A stretch of 64,000 nt of DNA from Datisca glomerata. Lineage: Eukaryota; Streptophyta; Magnoliopsida; Cucurbitales; Datiscaceae. The notes under the pieces were generated by a model that saw nothing but the letters and a program-made list of their open reading frames with translations, did not search any database and had not been told where the DNA came from. This document shows, piece after piece, positions 1-14,000 of this stretch; position 1 is the stretch's first letter; each line of letters starts with the position of its first letter. Where the stretch lies: NCBI GenBank assembly GCA_003255025.1, contig QANY01011382.1:372001-436000 (forward strand). The letters run 5' to 3'. The position numbers were made by a program, and so were the translations under genes.

Positions 1-800
1 CATTCATCAAAGACATCTTCTACAAGTTTTAAATTTTAAAATGTTGGAATAATATGAACTTTCTTCTACAAGATTTAAATTTCAAAATGTTGGAGTAATA
101 TGAACTTTCTATTCATTCAATCTCAACTAATCAAGTTGCACGAATAAAATACTTAAAAAACAAGTCAAATGGAAACACTTCACCGTCAACCTTCCTTTAT
201 CTTTTCTTTGTCATCAAAATCCTCAAGGGAAATTCTATTCACCCCATAAATTTCTCCATACACCAATTTTTGAAGTACACCCCTAATCTATATCTCTACT
301 ATATTAACCCACTAATCTCAATTATTTGTAACTATTTTCTTTTTTCTTAAGAAAAGATGGAGTTCAATTCATATTTTCTTGATATAAAAGTTGTAAATGT
401 GAACTTATTAATAAGTTGGAAAAGAAACATAAGCAAAGAAAAGGAAAAAAAAACTTGTTATTTGAGTTTGGTTTGGTCTTCTGTGTTGATCGGTTCGGTT
501 CGGTTCTGTTCGACATATGAGTAAACTGATTAAATTTTACATTTTTTAGGTACTAATCTGATGCAACAATTAATGCAGTTGAACCGAACCGTGAACACCC
601 CTAGTTTAGTGGAGTAATTGTTGTTTAGATTTACAAATTTTACTAAAAATATGTCGAGTGGTTATAGAAATTCAAGTATACTTTATTGTAATTTTACTTG
701 AGGATAAATTAGGAATAGAAAAGTGTGATTTTGGGATATTTTTGGGGTGTAGGGACTTGACAGTGAATTTGGAAACACTTAGACAAAAGAGGAATCTTAC
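1..800 (-). other. Intron after the last visible VPS13 exon
   Basis: No coding similarity is visible. The stretch is AT-rich, with a short GGTTC-rich run near 490-510. A 26-bp copy of the 3' end of the neighbouring exon lies at 748-773 (see findings). The next VPS13 exon must lie below position 1. Confidence 0.6.
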
Positions 801-2085
801 CTGTAGGGACTTGACAGTGAATTTGGACGGACAATAACTTCATAGCAGGAGTTCTTTCCTCCACTTCTAACTACTACCCTTAATTGCATTGTACTATCTC
901 CAGTATCTTTGGTTAACCCTATTTGCATTACACCTTCATTGCAAACACTAAATGGAGTACTCCACTGGTAGCCCTCCACCCACAACTGAAACAAAAAGTA
1001 AAGTATATATAAGTCGTGGACTCATATGTAGTACTCCTATTTAAAATCTTCCGGTTATAAGTTTAGTTTTAGGACAAACCTCCAACAGTTCAACTTTGGC
1101 AGAAGACTGCCAGCCAACTTGTTTCGGGGGATCAGAAGGATGAATCCATGCTAGAGATTGAGAATCACACTGCCGTAGGCAAATACTAGAACCAACTCTA
1201 TTAATAAATAAGGTGTGGGGCTGAAAATGAATAACCTGACAAAAAGAAAAAAATAGTCATACTATTAATTACAAAATGTCTAGAGAGCTAAAACTTAACA
1301 AAGGCTTCCATTCAATCTAAACCAGAACCGTGTCATGAAGGCCAAAAAAGAACGTATAAGTACACAGCACAGTGAAGTAATAACTGACAAAATACAAGTA
1401 TATATTGTCAATGCCACCAACATAGAGAAATACAACCACATTATAATAAATTAAACCTTTGTTCTGTCTGAAGTCATGTTAAGTAGAGCTGAAAGCTTGT
1501 AATAAACTCCGTCAGAACTGAATGCCTTGACATCAACACGTTCCTGCAGACAAAAGTTCAACAAACATCACAAATCACAGAAAAAATCATGAGAAGTTTT
1601 GAAACACAAACAAATAGGAGAAAACAGGAGAAGAAATTCACAACACTAGTAAATGAACTGATTTCCTAATCACCTTGTTTTCTAGCTCAAGCAGAGAAAT
1701 GCCAGCACTGCAAAAGTCTGAATGACGCATGGAAACAGCAATTCCCACACGGGGAGAACGATATGCATAGTCTTGGGGAGAAAGCATACTAGGAACTGGA
1801 CTAGTATCCTCGATTACTTCTAGAACTTGCATATTTCTCCTTAGGCCAGAATTTCTCCGGTCCAACGAACTTATAGGATTTCTTAAAGCTGTTTTTGCAG
1901 ACTTAACTGCTCTAGCGAGTATAATGGAGTCTGATTCTGCATTTTCTAAAGGTTCCACCTCCACCACTCGGTATGCCAAAGAGAGAGATGAATCATTAAC
2001 AATCCAATATGGAACGAAAAACCTGATGGTCTTTGTGGCAGCATTTGTTCCTCCCATGTCACGTTCGATGCTCACACGCAGTCTC
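801..2085 (-). CDS. VPS13: VPS13 exons 46-49: VAB repeats continued
   Basis: Exons 2085-1674, 1543-1457, 1235-1080 and 985-801. They encode [92 protein letters not shown] and [20 protein letters not shown]. They end at [12 protein letters not shown] plus two bases of Arg. The conserved VAB Asn recurs (IVNDSS, FINRVG). The gene continues below position 1. Confidence 0.94.
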
Positions 2086-5000
2086 CTACATATTATGATT
2101 GACATGCCAAAATTCAAATCTAGATTTAAAAAGATGGAAACCTTCTTAGTTGAAAAAGAAAACTGCAAAAGAAAGTAGTCAAGCAGAAAAAAGAGTTTCT
2201 ACCAACCTTTTACTCTGCTGATGGACCATCCAAAATGATGAAACGTGGTCATCTGATGAAGGATAAAAAATGAGAACAGGATCCTGCAAAGTTACATTAA
2301 ACAAGAAGGGAGGAAATTGCATCAATCGATGGCATTCTAGCAGTCCCATTCATCGGTCATATGTAAAAGGAATGTGCAAGCAATAAATAGACATAATCAT
2401 AACCTTTTCAAGACGCCATCCACCCTGTACAAACAATGAAAGATATATATATTTCTGAATATCTGCTGAATATATATTTACACTATTTCGGGAAGAGATT
2501 AAACCATGTTGTCGCTCAATGCAATTCCCATCTTTTGTTCTTTCCCAGATAGTGAATTCTGCTGGGCAAGGAAGCCTGTTTTCCAACTTAATTGGGGGGT
2601 TGACAGATATTTTCCAATCATAAACAGGCTCATTCAGTTCAGTATGAAGAACCGAGGCATCTGTACCTACACTTAACCAGAATTGTTCACTTCCAGAATA
2701 ACAACACAAAAGTATATCCTTCTTCTCAAGCTGGTTTAACTTGATTGCCAAATTGAGCATTTTGCTTTCCTGCTTCAAAGCACCCTGTCTAGAACCTTGA
2801 TCTGTGAAGGGCTGATCCTTTCCATATACATAAACAGAACCGACAACAGCAGTGCGACCCCAAGTATACGATGGTATAGAATGATTAGCACGAGGCCGGA
2901 CTTGTAAACACATGTCAGAATACTTGGATGTGCTTCTCCATGGTAAAACAACAGAAGCCCCGGGGCTTATAGCCAATAAATCAGGCTTCATGGAGTTTAT
3001 GCCTTGCTCAGGAAATCTTTGTCTTCTACGAATCCAACGCCTTCGACGTACATCATCAGAAGAAGTTTTGCTACATGACTTAGATGATTTTAAAGGCCAC
3101 ATCAGTCTTTGGAACTCAGGACCATACGCCCAACCCTCATTGTCAACAAATTGAGATTTGTCAATAGACCACGTTGATGTCCATTTCCATCCATCAGAAA
3201 GGGGAGGTTCAAAGAAGTCCTTCACAACAAAGCAAAGTTTGGGTAAAGAGACACATAGTTGTTATACTAATTAATTAAACCTTATTCAATAAAATAATAA
3301 AAAATAAACCCCACATTATGATGGAAGAAAAACAAAAACATTTTATGGAGAAGGAAGCAACAGTTTGCTTAACACTCACCATAGATGAATATGAGAAGTC
3401 CCTGGTGCTCCAATGTCCAGGATCATCAGTGCCACAGTCAATCCACTTGTTACTCCACGGTTGATAGCGTTGATTTTCGAAAATTTCCTCAACCATAGTG
3501 CTACTTGTCCCTAAAGAGGAATCATGACCTTGAACAATTGCCGCATGGCAAATAAATATATCCAATTTGATGTCTGAATCATTTACCACAGTTGCAAGCC
3601 CTCTAAAAATTGCATGTTTTTTGCCATTTCTCATAGCAACCTCCATGGCAATATACTCATTCTCTAAAGATTTTGGGACCACTGACAATGGCAGCAAAGA
3701 CTGAATACTCTGCCATTCACCTGCAGGGCCTAGCCCAACCCAAAAACCTATGTCCCTATCAATAGCACCATCCACATCTCTTTGGATGTTAGAAACTGTC
3801 TGTCTCTCAAAGTAGGAAGTCGAAATCACCAGGCTTCCATAATCAGACGTGTCTTCAGCATTGCTTTGCTGAACATGTGAAGAAATGAAAGAAGAAAGAA
3901 ATTTGGTAAGCTTTAGAAATAGAGATAGTGCATACGATATGACAGTAAACATGCAGAAATCACATTACGATATGGTTCTGTTACTCACTCTTCTCATTAG
4001 CGGATATGATACATTACTATGAACATCATATGTTTCATGTAACATCCTCACTGAAGCAACCTTTTTTAAAACATTTGAACCTGGTCCTACAGAAAAGGAG
4101 ACAGCTCCAACAACTTCACCTGCATCATGAAATTACCCATGTGAAAAACTTGACCCCAAAAGTAATTGGGCTAAAATGGTGTCCGACTTCAAAATCTTAG
4201 GCTAATAGGCTCAGAAAGCCTTTTCAAGAACATGAAATAAAAATAAGCAATATTTAACAGTGGGTAGGGATGGGAAAAGGCTCCTACCGTCCTACGCATG
4301 ATGACTTTTCAGTCACACTCACTAAAGATATTTTGACAAAACTCTCAAGATTTCTCGGTGGGGTGAACTCTCTAAACCAGGGGTTATTAGCTCTTTGACT
4401 AAAGAAACATGTATTTGGTTGGCTAAAGAGATTAACTAAATGACCAGTCTTTACAAATTCCTTGGTAAAGGCACTACAAGTCTACAAACTCAGTTAATTT
4501 TTTTTGCTCAGTTTCAGGTTTAAGATTAAGAACATATGGAGAAAAGCGTAGAATCTGAAATTAATTATCAAAGTTTGGAAGTTTCAGAGATAGCAAATAT
4601 GTTAGGTTGTGGTAATGGTCGTGGCTTATGAAGTATCTTGGCCTACCACTTGGGAGAAATCCTAGTTCGATTTTGGAATCCAGTCATTGAGGAAATAAAG
4701 AAGTGGCTCGATGGGTCAAAGAAAAGTTGCTTTTCTAGGGGAGGTAGGTTAACTTTGATAATCGCGGTTTTGAGAAGTATTTTAACATATTATTTGTCTT
4801 TATTTAGGTTGCCTTCAAAACTTGCTAGGATGTTAGAAAAGCTACTGAGAGACTTCTTTTTTCGGGAAGGTGTAGTAGAAGGAAAGAATGATAAGTGTAG
4901 TGTTTGTCTTTATGGTTGGCATAGTAATGATTGAGATTCTAAAGTGGCGGCGGTTTTGGCTGGTATTGATACATTTCTTAGTGACATTTCTCTCAGATTG

Positions 5001-8000
5001 TAATATAAGGCATCAATCAACCAGATAGACAAGCAGTTATTTAAGGTGCTTTATGATCAGAAAAATTCAAGTCAGATAATGATAAACCAATGATTTTTTT
5101 AACAGTAAATGATAAACCAATTATATTTACCTTTTCCAGCTTTTGCTGCTAGATTTGTGACCTCCAGTTCCAATTTAGCAAGCCCCTGCAAAATAAAAAA
5201 AATCTCCAAGAATAACTCAACGGAGAAAAACAGCACCAGGCCAAAGATTAATTTTAACATGAAATGCTCAAGCTTTATTAAAAAATATAACATTAATTTC
5301 AATAGTGACTGCAATTGGCACAGTCTGGAAGCTCATTATGGATACAAATAACATCAATCATGAAGCATTCATCAATCATGAAGCATTATGTCAAAAGTCA
5401 AGATCATCGTATAATATGGTAGGTTTAAAAATGTTCGATGGTCACCTCTTTTTGTTTGCATTAGGTAGAAAGATGACATGAAGGTTAAGAAGAAAATTAG
5501 AGTAAAAAGCCCAAGTGTTATATTATGCTACCAGTAATATTTTTCGGAAACCAGTTGAAGTAAAAAATCGAAAGAAAAAAAATAAATTAGAAGATTCACT
5601 TATAAAAGTGAACGAGGTACGAAACAAGTAATCCCTTCAGTGCCACAACTACATCATAAGAAAACTTCTCTCCTGACTTGCCTTCAATTGTGACCCTGCA
5701 ACTCCACTGACCTAAAACACAATAAGTGGAAAGGGTATGCTAGGTCAAATTTGCACATTATTTTCTTCCTTTATTTCTTTAACCCTATGCTAGGTCAAAT
5801 CTGAACCTATGAGGTAAGAGACAGAAAGCGTATAGTCACTCAAATGTACAGGATGCAGTATAAACGTTAGTCAATCTGCCATGTTACAAAACTAACCAAT
5901 GCGGCAAACACTGAGCAGATGTCTAAAAAAGGGTACCACCTGTTCTTATAAAAAAACGAAGGGGTACCACTTGCAGTGAGCAAATGATAAACAGATGTGT
6001 GGGACTATGTCGGCATTATTGATACTGCGACTCGAGTGCAGAGCATCAGTAAAGCTAAAGTTTTTTCTTGTAAGTAAAGTTATAACAAAACTAAAATATT
6101 GTTAACAAAAATTCTGATAATATAGGTAAGAAAGGAAAATTAGGTGAAAACTAAAAAGAAAAAAAAATTTGGTGAAAACTAAAAAGAAAAAAAAATTGAG
6201 CACAAAACAAACAGGAAAATATTCATAAGCAGAAACACCATGATGCTAATTCATTTCTTGTTACAAAAATGATCTTTGTAAGATAAAAGAGTATATGAAA
6301 ACACAAGAGAATAAAAAGTAAAGATCTTTCACTTGTGAGGTACCTTTCGATTGACCTCAAAAATGAAAACTTCATTCCATTTAGCAGTGCCTTCATCTAG
6401 GTCATTGATTTTTGAAATCAATGGCTTAACACATTTTGTCCTTGCACTCTGAGGGAAAAGCTTTTGCTGATCCATTGACTGACTGTCAATGACAAGCCTC
6501 AAGGCACAGAAGAAGTTATGACTATTACCATCATCGACAATAGGTATACCCTGCAAAGGTACGAAATACATCATACTCTGAAAGGTAACAATGAAGGTCA
6601 ATTGAGGGACAAATCTTTTGTTCTCCATTTCTTATCGAAATAAGAAGTGCTTTAAACTATAACGATATGCACAACCTTGGCTTCAATTATCTGTACGGCA
6701 ACATAATAGCGTGTTTCCTTAGATTGGTCTGCTATATTTAACCCATCTGAAAAGCTTGGAGGGGGAATCCACACAGAAGCACAATCACCATGATGTAGTT
6801 GGTCAATTGCAACTGAATTTTGCTCAACCTTTTTAATATAAATATCGCAGCCAAGTTTGTTTTCTATAATCACAGTTTGAAAGTCATCTTCATCCAATGC
6901 AGAAAAGGTACAGCTTTCTCCATGTCTTCGACGGACACTTGTTTCCTGTACAGTGCAAAAGGAGGAACGCGCAAGCTATTACAGAAACAACACTCTTTCT
7001 CTGATAAAAACTTGCGCTATTACAGAAACAACACTCTTTCTCTGATATAAACTACATTTTCCCCGTCCTATAAATCCTTTAAAACAATTATTACATGGTC
7101 ATTACCAAGTAACTCAAATATTGCTACACAGCAGATTCTAGAAAAATAGATCTAGCTCTGTTCAGAAACTAAAGGCAATCAAATTCTTGTGGAGTCTAAA
7201 CCAAAGTTGAGCCAAGAGAGGACAGCAAACAAAAATGTTATCCAAACTTTAAGCAGTCTTTATCAGGCATACAGTAATTGGAGGAAAATATATAAATGGA
7301 TAGATACATTTGGCATCAAATTTGCTTAATTATGGAAATCAAGCAGAAAAGTGCACTTTTAGCATAACGTCCACATCAACTAAATAAATGATACCTCATT
7401 TACATTGTTTGCTTTTTGTTCGAGTTCCAACTGCCTTCTCCAGGAAATGATGCTTCCTACCAAAGTCTCAAGATTTGCAGCACTGATATTTACATTGAGG
7501 ATGGTAGTTGCTGCAACACGAAATCTTTTCCCAAGTTTTGATGGTGCGTGAACATTGGTATCATATGTTTCAAACCTTGAAATGTGAAATTAGAGACATC
7601 TAATGGTTAGAACTGTTATAACTTATACCAAGTTCAAAATTACAAAAAATAAATACAAAAGCACATGATCAATAGATTTGATGATAATTTACTTGAATAT
7701 TCCATCAAATGGCTCCACAAGTGGCTCCCATGCTTCTAATTGAGTGTTGAAGGTCGATGCGGCTATAGAACATATCAGAACTGCATTCATTGCCTCTAGT
7801 TGACCTTGTGTAGCAACTTTAATATTGGTGATTGTAGTGTCAAATAATGGTGTCATCTGCATCGGTCCATGTTTTGATGGGAATTGCATAATGTGTGAAC
7901 AATTATGTATAAAGAACTGAACTATCAACATTGGTATGAGTTTTGAATATCTTTTTTTCCAATACTTACCATTCCACATAAGCTGTCTAAAACAGTCAGA

Positions 8001-11000
8001 GAAAAACATCTAATCTTCAGTTCAGCTGTTATGTTTTCATGAGTCTTGGGCTTTACCAAACCACCAATAGTATAAGCCAATCTTGTAGATGGCTTTTTCA
8101 GATCAGAACGTGCGAGAAAAGTGCAAGCCTACAGATACATAGGATAGGCATTAATAATAATCTCTTTCAATAAAAAAACTAGAAGGTATAGAGTAGCCTA
8201 GATATACAACTTTGAAAAAGAGGTGCATCTTGAAAAAGGAAAAAAATGTTGATGCATGATAACTTCATTAGAATCTGGGATCTCGAAGTCAATTTCTAAT
8301 AAGACCTTATACAAATAGTGTGCACACTAACAGAAAACCTGATTATCAACTTTCCAAATGCTCCAGCACTGAGATACCCTTGAGCTTGAAGATCTTGAAA
8401 TAGGAACCTCAAGAATGTTGGCTTGGTTTACAATATCCATCCTTGGGCAGCAAACTAGATCCAGACGAGGTGGCACATCTACTCTGGAGACAACACATCC
8501 TAGAGAAGCATAACCAGGGGGAGCGATAGGGTACCAGAAGAAAGCTTCATCAAAGCCTTTCCCTGCAATCTGAGCAACTTTAGTAAACTGCAGAGGTTTA
8601 GCAGAGATTTCTGAATTATCAGCCTTGAAAAGGATCCCCAGGGCAGGTGGTTCTAGGCTGAGGAGGTAAAGGGAAAAACATATAAAGAAGGGATCAAAAT
8701 AACAGATTATGATATGTATCAGAAATATGTACTTTTAAGATCAGTCTTACCCTTCAGTTATGCAGTCACCCAATATGCCATAACCAGAACTTCTAACAGG
8801 TCGCCATATTGAAAATGGTCGACGGAGGTCACTACCCTTGTCCCACGAGATTCTCTCAAAGTTAGGAGTTGACATATAGCAGTTGGTTGCTTTTGAAAGT
8901 GACCTCAGAATGTCCCAACCCGATGAGTTCGCTTTCTGGTTACTTTGTTGACTTAGGGAGTCGTGGCCAGCAGCTAAGTATGAGGTAGACTTCTTCAATG
9001 AAGAATTATGTTTATATGAATCCCAAAGAAGAAGATGATTCAGGTCACAAGCATTGTCTTTGGGAGGGCACTCAGTTGAAGCGTGGGCGACAAACGATCC
9101 AAAAACATTATCCAGACGCCAGATGCTAAATCCACTAACATAACAAGGATTTGATGGAACATTAAAAATGCATTCTGAGTACATTGTAGAAGTAATGAGG
9201 TCTGAACGTAAACAATAAACAATATAATTTGGTGGTGTCTGATTTCCCATGTGTGCAACGCAACCTAATGCTGTGTATCCTGGAGGTGCAATAGGCATCC
9301 AAATTGAACAATCACTGTCAACATCAGGTCCTCCTTCTCGCACTCCTAATCTTTGAATCCCTGAGAACAGACCAATTAGATTGAATCCAATTGGCTTCCG
9401 CACACGTCCATATGTATTACTCACAGCCATTACTGCCTGGGATGGAGGAACTGGCCTGAAGATGCATTAGAATAAGCACTATCCCGAATTTATTTTATAA
9501 GAAACATAAATTATTTTATTAGTTAAATGGAAAGTACAAGAATGAAGGATAGGAAATCCACCAAAAAGAAAGAAAAAGAGAGGAAAAGAAAACTAAACGA
9601 AAAACTAAGATCAAACACATGGCCAAGAAAGCAAAATAGCATTTAAAGAGCAACATTTCAAAGAAGAGTCTGAAGCCCAGAAAGAAGCTAAAAAGAAAAT
9701 TATTTGTCATAAAGTCTCAACGTTGTCTTCCTTATCTTCAAAAATCCATCTATCCCGCTCCATCCACATGCCCCAAAGAGAAGCCACTCAAGCCCAAGAC
9801 CAAAGAACTCTTTTATTTTAATTTTACACTTCCTCTCAAAGAAATCGCCAAGAAATAAGGAATCCACATTCTCAGGAAACACCCACACAATGCCACGCAA
9901 ATCCAACAACCTACACGCTAAAAATAACTAGATATTGCATAAAAATGATCAATGCTTTCTTCCACCATTCTACGTAGAACACACTAAGAAGGATGCAGAC
10001 ACCAATTGGGAAACTTCCTCTGAAGCAAATCAAAAGTATTAACCAACCTCTTAACCAGAAACCAAAGAAAAACTTGCACGGAACCGGGGAGTACTCTCTT
10101 CATGTAACGTTACTCAATTCTACAAACACTTCCGCAACATGAAGTAAATCCTTTTTATTATGGACTCGCATCCCTCCCAAAATAATAGGGACGAAGACAA
10201 AAGTTTAAACTTCCATTAATCATTATCTTAAATATAGAGCAAAATAACTTCTCAAAGTTTCTAGTGCTCTATATCATTCATACAAAATGATGAGGAAGGG
10301 ATCATATCTTATTAGAAGCGAAGAAGCACATAATAGCAAATAGATGAATCATCAAACTACAAACTCAAATATAATAAAAGGAAGGTCTGATAGAGGACAT
10401 TGGTAACCGCAATAAAGCTAGTCCAAAATTGTCAGCTTTCAAGAGATTCAGGTTATTTCATTGGCTCTTTCTCTCTCTCTATCTCCTGTAACACTTCGTC
10501 GTAGTCTTGCATAAAGCTTACTAAAGCATTTTAGTCTAGAAATTCACTAAATCCATTTTGCTAACAACGCCCGCAGCAAAACATAACCAACTCCATATCT
10601 CTTCCAATCAGTACTTCATTTTCCACCTCACCAGACACTTCAATTTTTTTCTGTCATCTACACCTACCCTAGAAGATGACTCATGGTCTTCTCCATCACG
10701 TTTGCTAGCTCCTTAGAAGTTTCAAAAGGAACTAAAAATAATTTGAGACTTTGTGGCAGAGACTTTTTTTTACGTGTTCATGGGCTTCTAAATCTAAGAT
10801 TTTGAATTCTTGTTCTTTAAATTTTACTTATTCATGACCTTGTGTTTGGTAAAAGTTTTTTCTTTCTGTTTTTTAAGGACATCCTGACCTCCTTCCTTTG
10901 TATTCTTTTAAGTTTAAATACAGTTCTTTGTCTCTCATAAAAAAGGATCAATACATATAATGAATAACACTTTCCAACACTGAATTTGTTGGAGTCTGGA

Positions 11001-14000
11001 TAGATTTCTTATCGTCCACTCCTCTTTCACCTCTTTCCCCTCATCCCTTTCTTCTTAATAAATCAAATCCTACTGACTCCAACAAAAGTGGAAAGGCTTA
11101 AAGGTATCCAAAGTCATAGCCATCTTATGGAAGGTTGGTTGGGGTGCAATTGAACTTCTAGAGAAAATAATGTAATACAATCCATCATGTTTTTCACATA
11201 CTTGGGCTCTGAGTCCCAAATTCATTCAAAAGAAGTGGTGAATAATAGGAATAGAATTGTTACTAATCACATTATTTTTCAGTTAGGGATTTCGAATTTT
11301 GTTATATTTTCATATCCTATTTCCTCATTTCATTATATGCTTCAAGTATTTTAATTAATTCCACACTAGAGAAAGAGTTTGATTTGATTTGGGTATATCT
11401 TCTTGTTAAGGCAAGTATCTAGAATATTAATTAGCAAAGAATCTTTTAGTGCCCATAAATATAAACATATATTTTATAAAATGTTAGAATTTGATAACTT
11501 GATAAGTATGTTGATATTCAGTTGTATACCTACCTCTCTAAATTATTCTTCCCCCTCTGCAATCTCCTCTCTTTCCTTTTTCCCCTATCTCTGTCTATTC
11601 TCCTTATTTCTCTCTTTCCCCCTTCCATTCAACAACTTCTTCTATGTTTCCCGCGTCAACAGGCCTTTATTCTGTTTATTTCTCATATGCTAATTGCTAT
11701 GTATTGAGTGATTAATACTCTATTTGTTGGAATCTTGATTCATTATCCTCCTCTGCGTAGTACACACGCTTGCACATACAAATACATACACAAACACACA
11801 TATATTTGATAAAAGACAACAACTTTGTATTAAAGAAATGCGGACGTATGAAAAAGAGGATAAGGTACCCTCGAGATATATCAATTTACAACGCCCCCCC
11901 CCCCTCTAGAGGAGCAAAAAGAAAGTTATATTCCTACACTGATTTGTCAAGTAAGTTCATCTGCCAAATAGTTAAACAGTTCGCTCTCTATACTTAATGC
12001 AATGAAAATTCAAATTTAAAGAAAAGAAAGACTAAAATGAACTTTGAATCGTAAGAACAGTTAAAGATAGAAACATAGGCAATTATATCGTGGAAAATCA
12101 TAATACACTCTACCTTGATGTCACACAATCTCCCAATATAACATAATTTGGTGGCGCTCTTGGCCTCCAGAAGGTGAGGTTATACTGCGACCCATTTTCT
12201 GCACACGTTACTGTTATATTCAAGAGAGATCAGATGCAAGAGATTAATCAACTAAGAGAACCATCAAAAACCACTTGATGAAGTCCGAGTCTCTTCAATT
12301 AGTTAGCACGCGATGCTGATAAATAAAATAAGTGTTAATTGAAAAGCCATAAAGATCTCCAACTAAACTAGAAAATACCCGTAGAATCGATCCAGAGACG
12401 GTCAAAATTGGTACAGGCAGCAAGGGGTTCTGCATTTCCAAATTGTAGAGCTGCAACTGCTTGACTTTGTAGATTAAGTATAAGAGAAATTGCACTCAAT
12501 GAGAGATGGATGTGAATATCAGTTAATATGAGAGACATATTAGTTTTGTCCTTCACAGAAGTATAACCCCCAGAAACATCAACTGGATCAAGAATGATAA
12601 GACCAGAACCAGCTTCAACAGTGAGATCCTTCACAATGGCTCTAATCCAGGTATCATTTTCTTTTGATGCAAACCTGTTCAGATAAAGTGGTTATAAATT
12701 TATTTGAATCTAAAATTCATCACCCCCTAATTGACGGTTGTTGTAGCATAAAATACAATTCTCCTAAAAGAATGGGTTTGCAAAATCTGGCATAGACCAC
12801 ATATTATAACATCCAAGATTATAACAAAGAACCATCTTATATGACGACATTGCATTCACTTAAGCACACTTCTCTGTTTTCTTTTTGTTTTTTATACACT
12901 AGCAACACTAACATGTTTAGATGTTGAAAATTATGAAAGAGGAAAAGGAATCCTCACTGTGATAAAAAATGCTATTCCAAAATTTTTTTATATAGGAACA
13001 AAATTATACTTCATGTAAAAAATTTACATGAGTGATAGTGAGGGTCACAAATTTATAGCACCCTAGACTACTATGAATTAATTTGATCAACCTGCGGCTA
13101 GATATTGCATCCTCTTTTCTTGCGCTCGTCTCTTCACCTTTCTCTTTTATGATATCCTTCCCTTTTACCCATCCTCGGGCATGGAGTTCGCTGACACTCA
13201 TATTTTGGCATTTTCGAGGAGTTCAATAATATTTGTTGGGGTCTGTTTTCTCAAGAACCCTAATAGGGTTTTGTACTTAAGACCTACCATGATCAGTGGA
13301 AAGGTAATGTCGTCATTGTACCACTAGACTCGGAGGGATTCAATGTGAAACTAAGCTCATAGTCCCACAAGCTATCCTCTTTTCTAAGACGTAAAATGTG
13401 CATTTGGCAGGTTACCTTTGATCTAGACTGCCCAAAACAGTTTATTTATGAATGATCGACCAAGTTCCATGAAAGAAGTTGATCTTGGCTTGTGCTAAAG
13501 GTTCATTAGGTCCATATTTGAAAATATTAGGGTCAAGGGGAACGCCTTGCATATAATGGGGCTTTATATTCTCGATTGCTCCATTCATGCCTTTAGATTT
13601 CAAGTCGGGTCAATGGTCTCGTGATATGGGGTAAAGATGGGCATCTTAAACCTCGGCGGCATCTCGACTTCATTATGTCCTCGGTAAAAGAAGGTTCAGA
13701 TTTTTCTAACATGGCTTCAGTCGACAGAGGGGGTTTCCCTAGTATACCCGCTTCAGATTTTGAGCTCTACTCCTAGAGACCCTCCACTCACAATTGTGGC
13801 CTATGATTCAATGTGTTCTACAATTGTAATTCATCATGGTTTTGCATGCCGGACTGCAATTCATAATTGTGGCCTATGATTATGTGTTCTACACCGGATC
13901 GTTCTGGTACGTGGAACGGATTGGGAACGTAAATCAATGTGTTCTTTGTAGGAGGGAAGAAGAGAACATCGTGTCAGATTCCAACCCAAAATCAATTGGT

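Noticed and set aside
1924..3154. Plus-strand open frames opposite VPS13 exons (1924-2178, 2912-3154)
   Set aside because: They are antisense shadows of well-supported exons 44-46.
11403..11997. Short plus-strand open frames rich in Ser, Leu and Phe
   Set aside because: They follow pyrimidine-rich simple sequence in an intron and have no domain or codon-use support.
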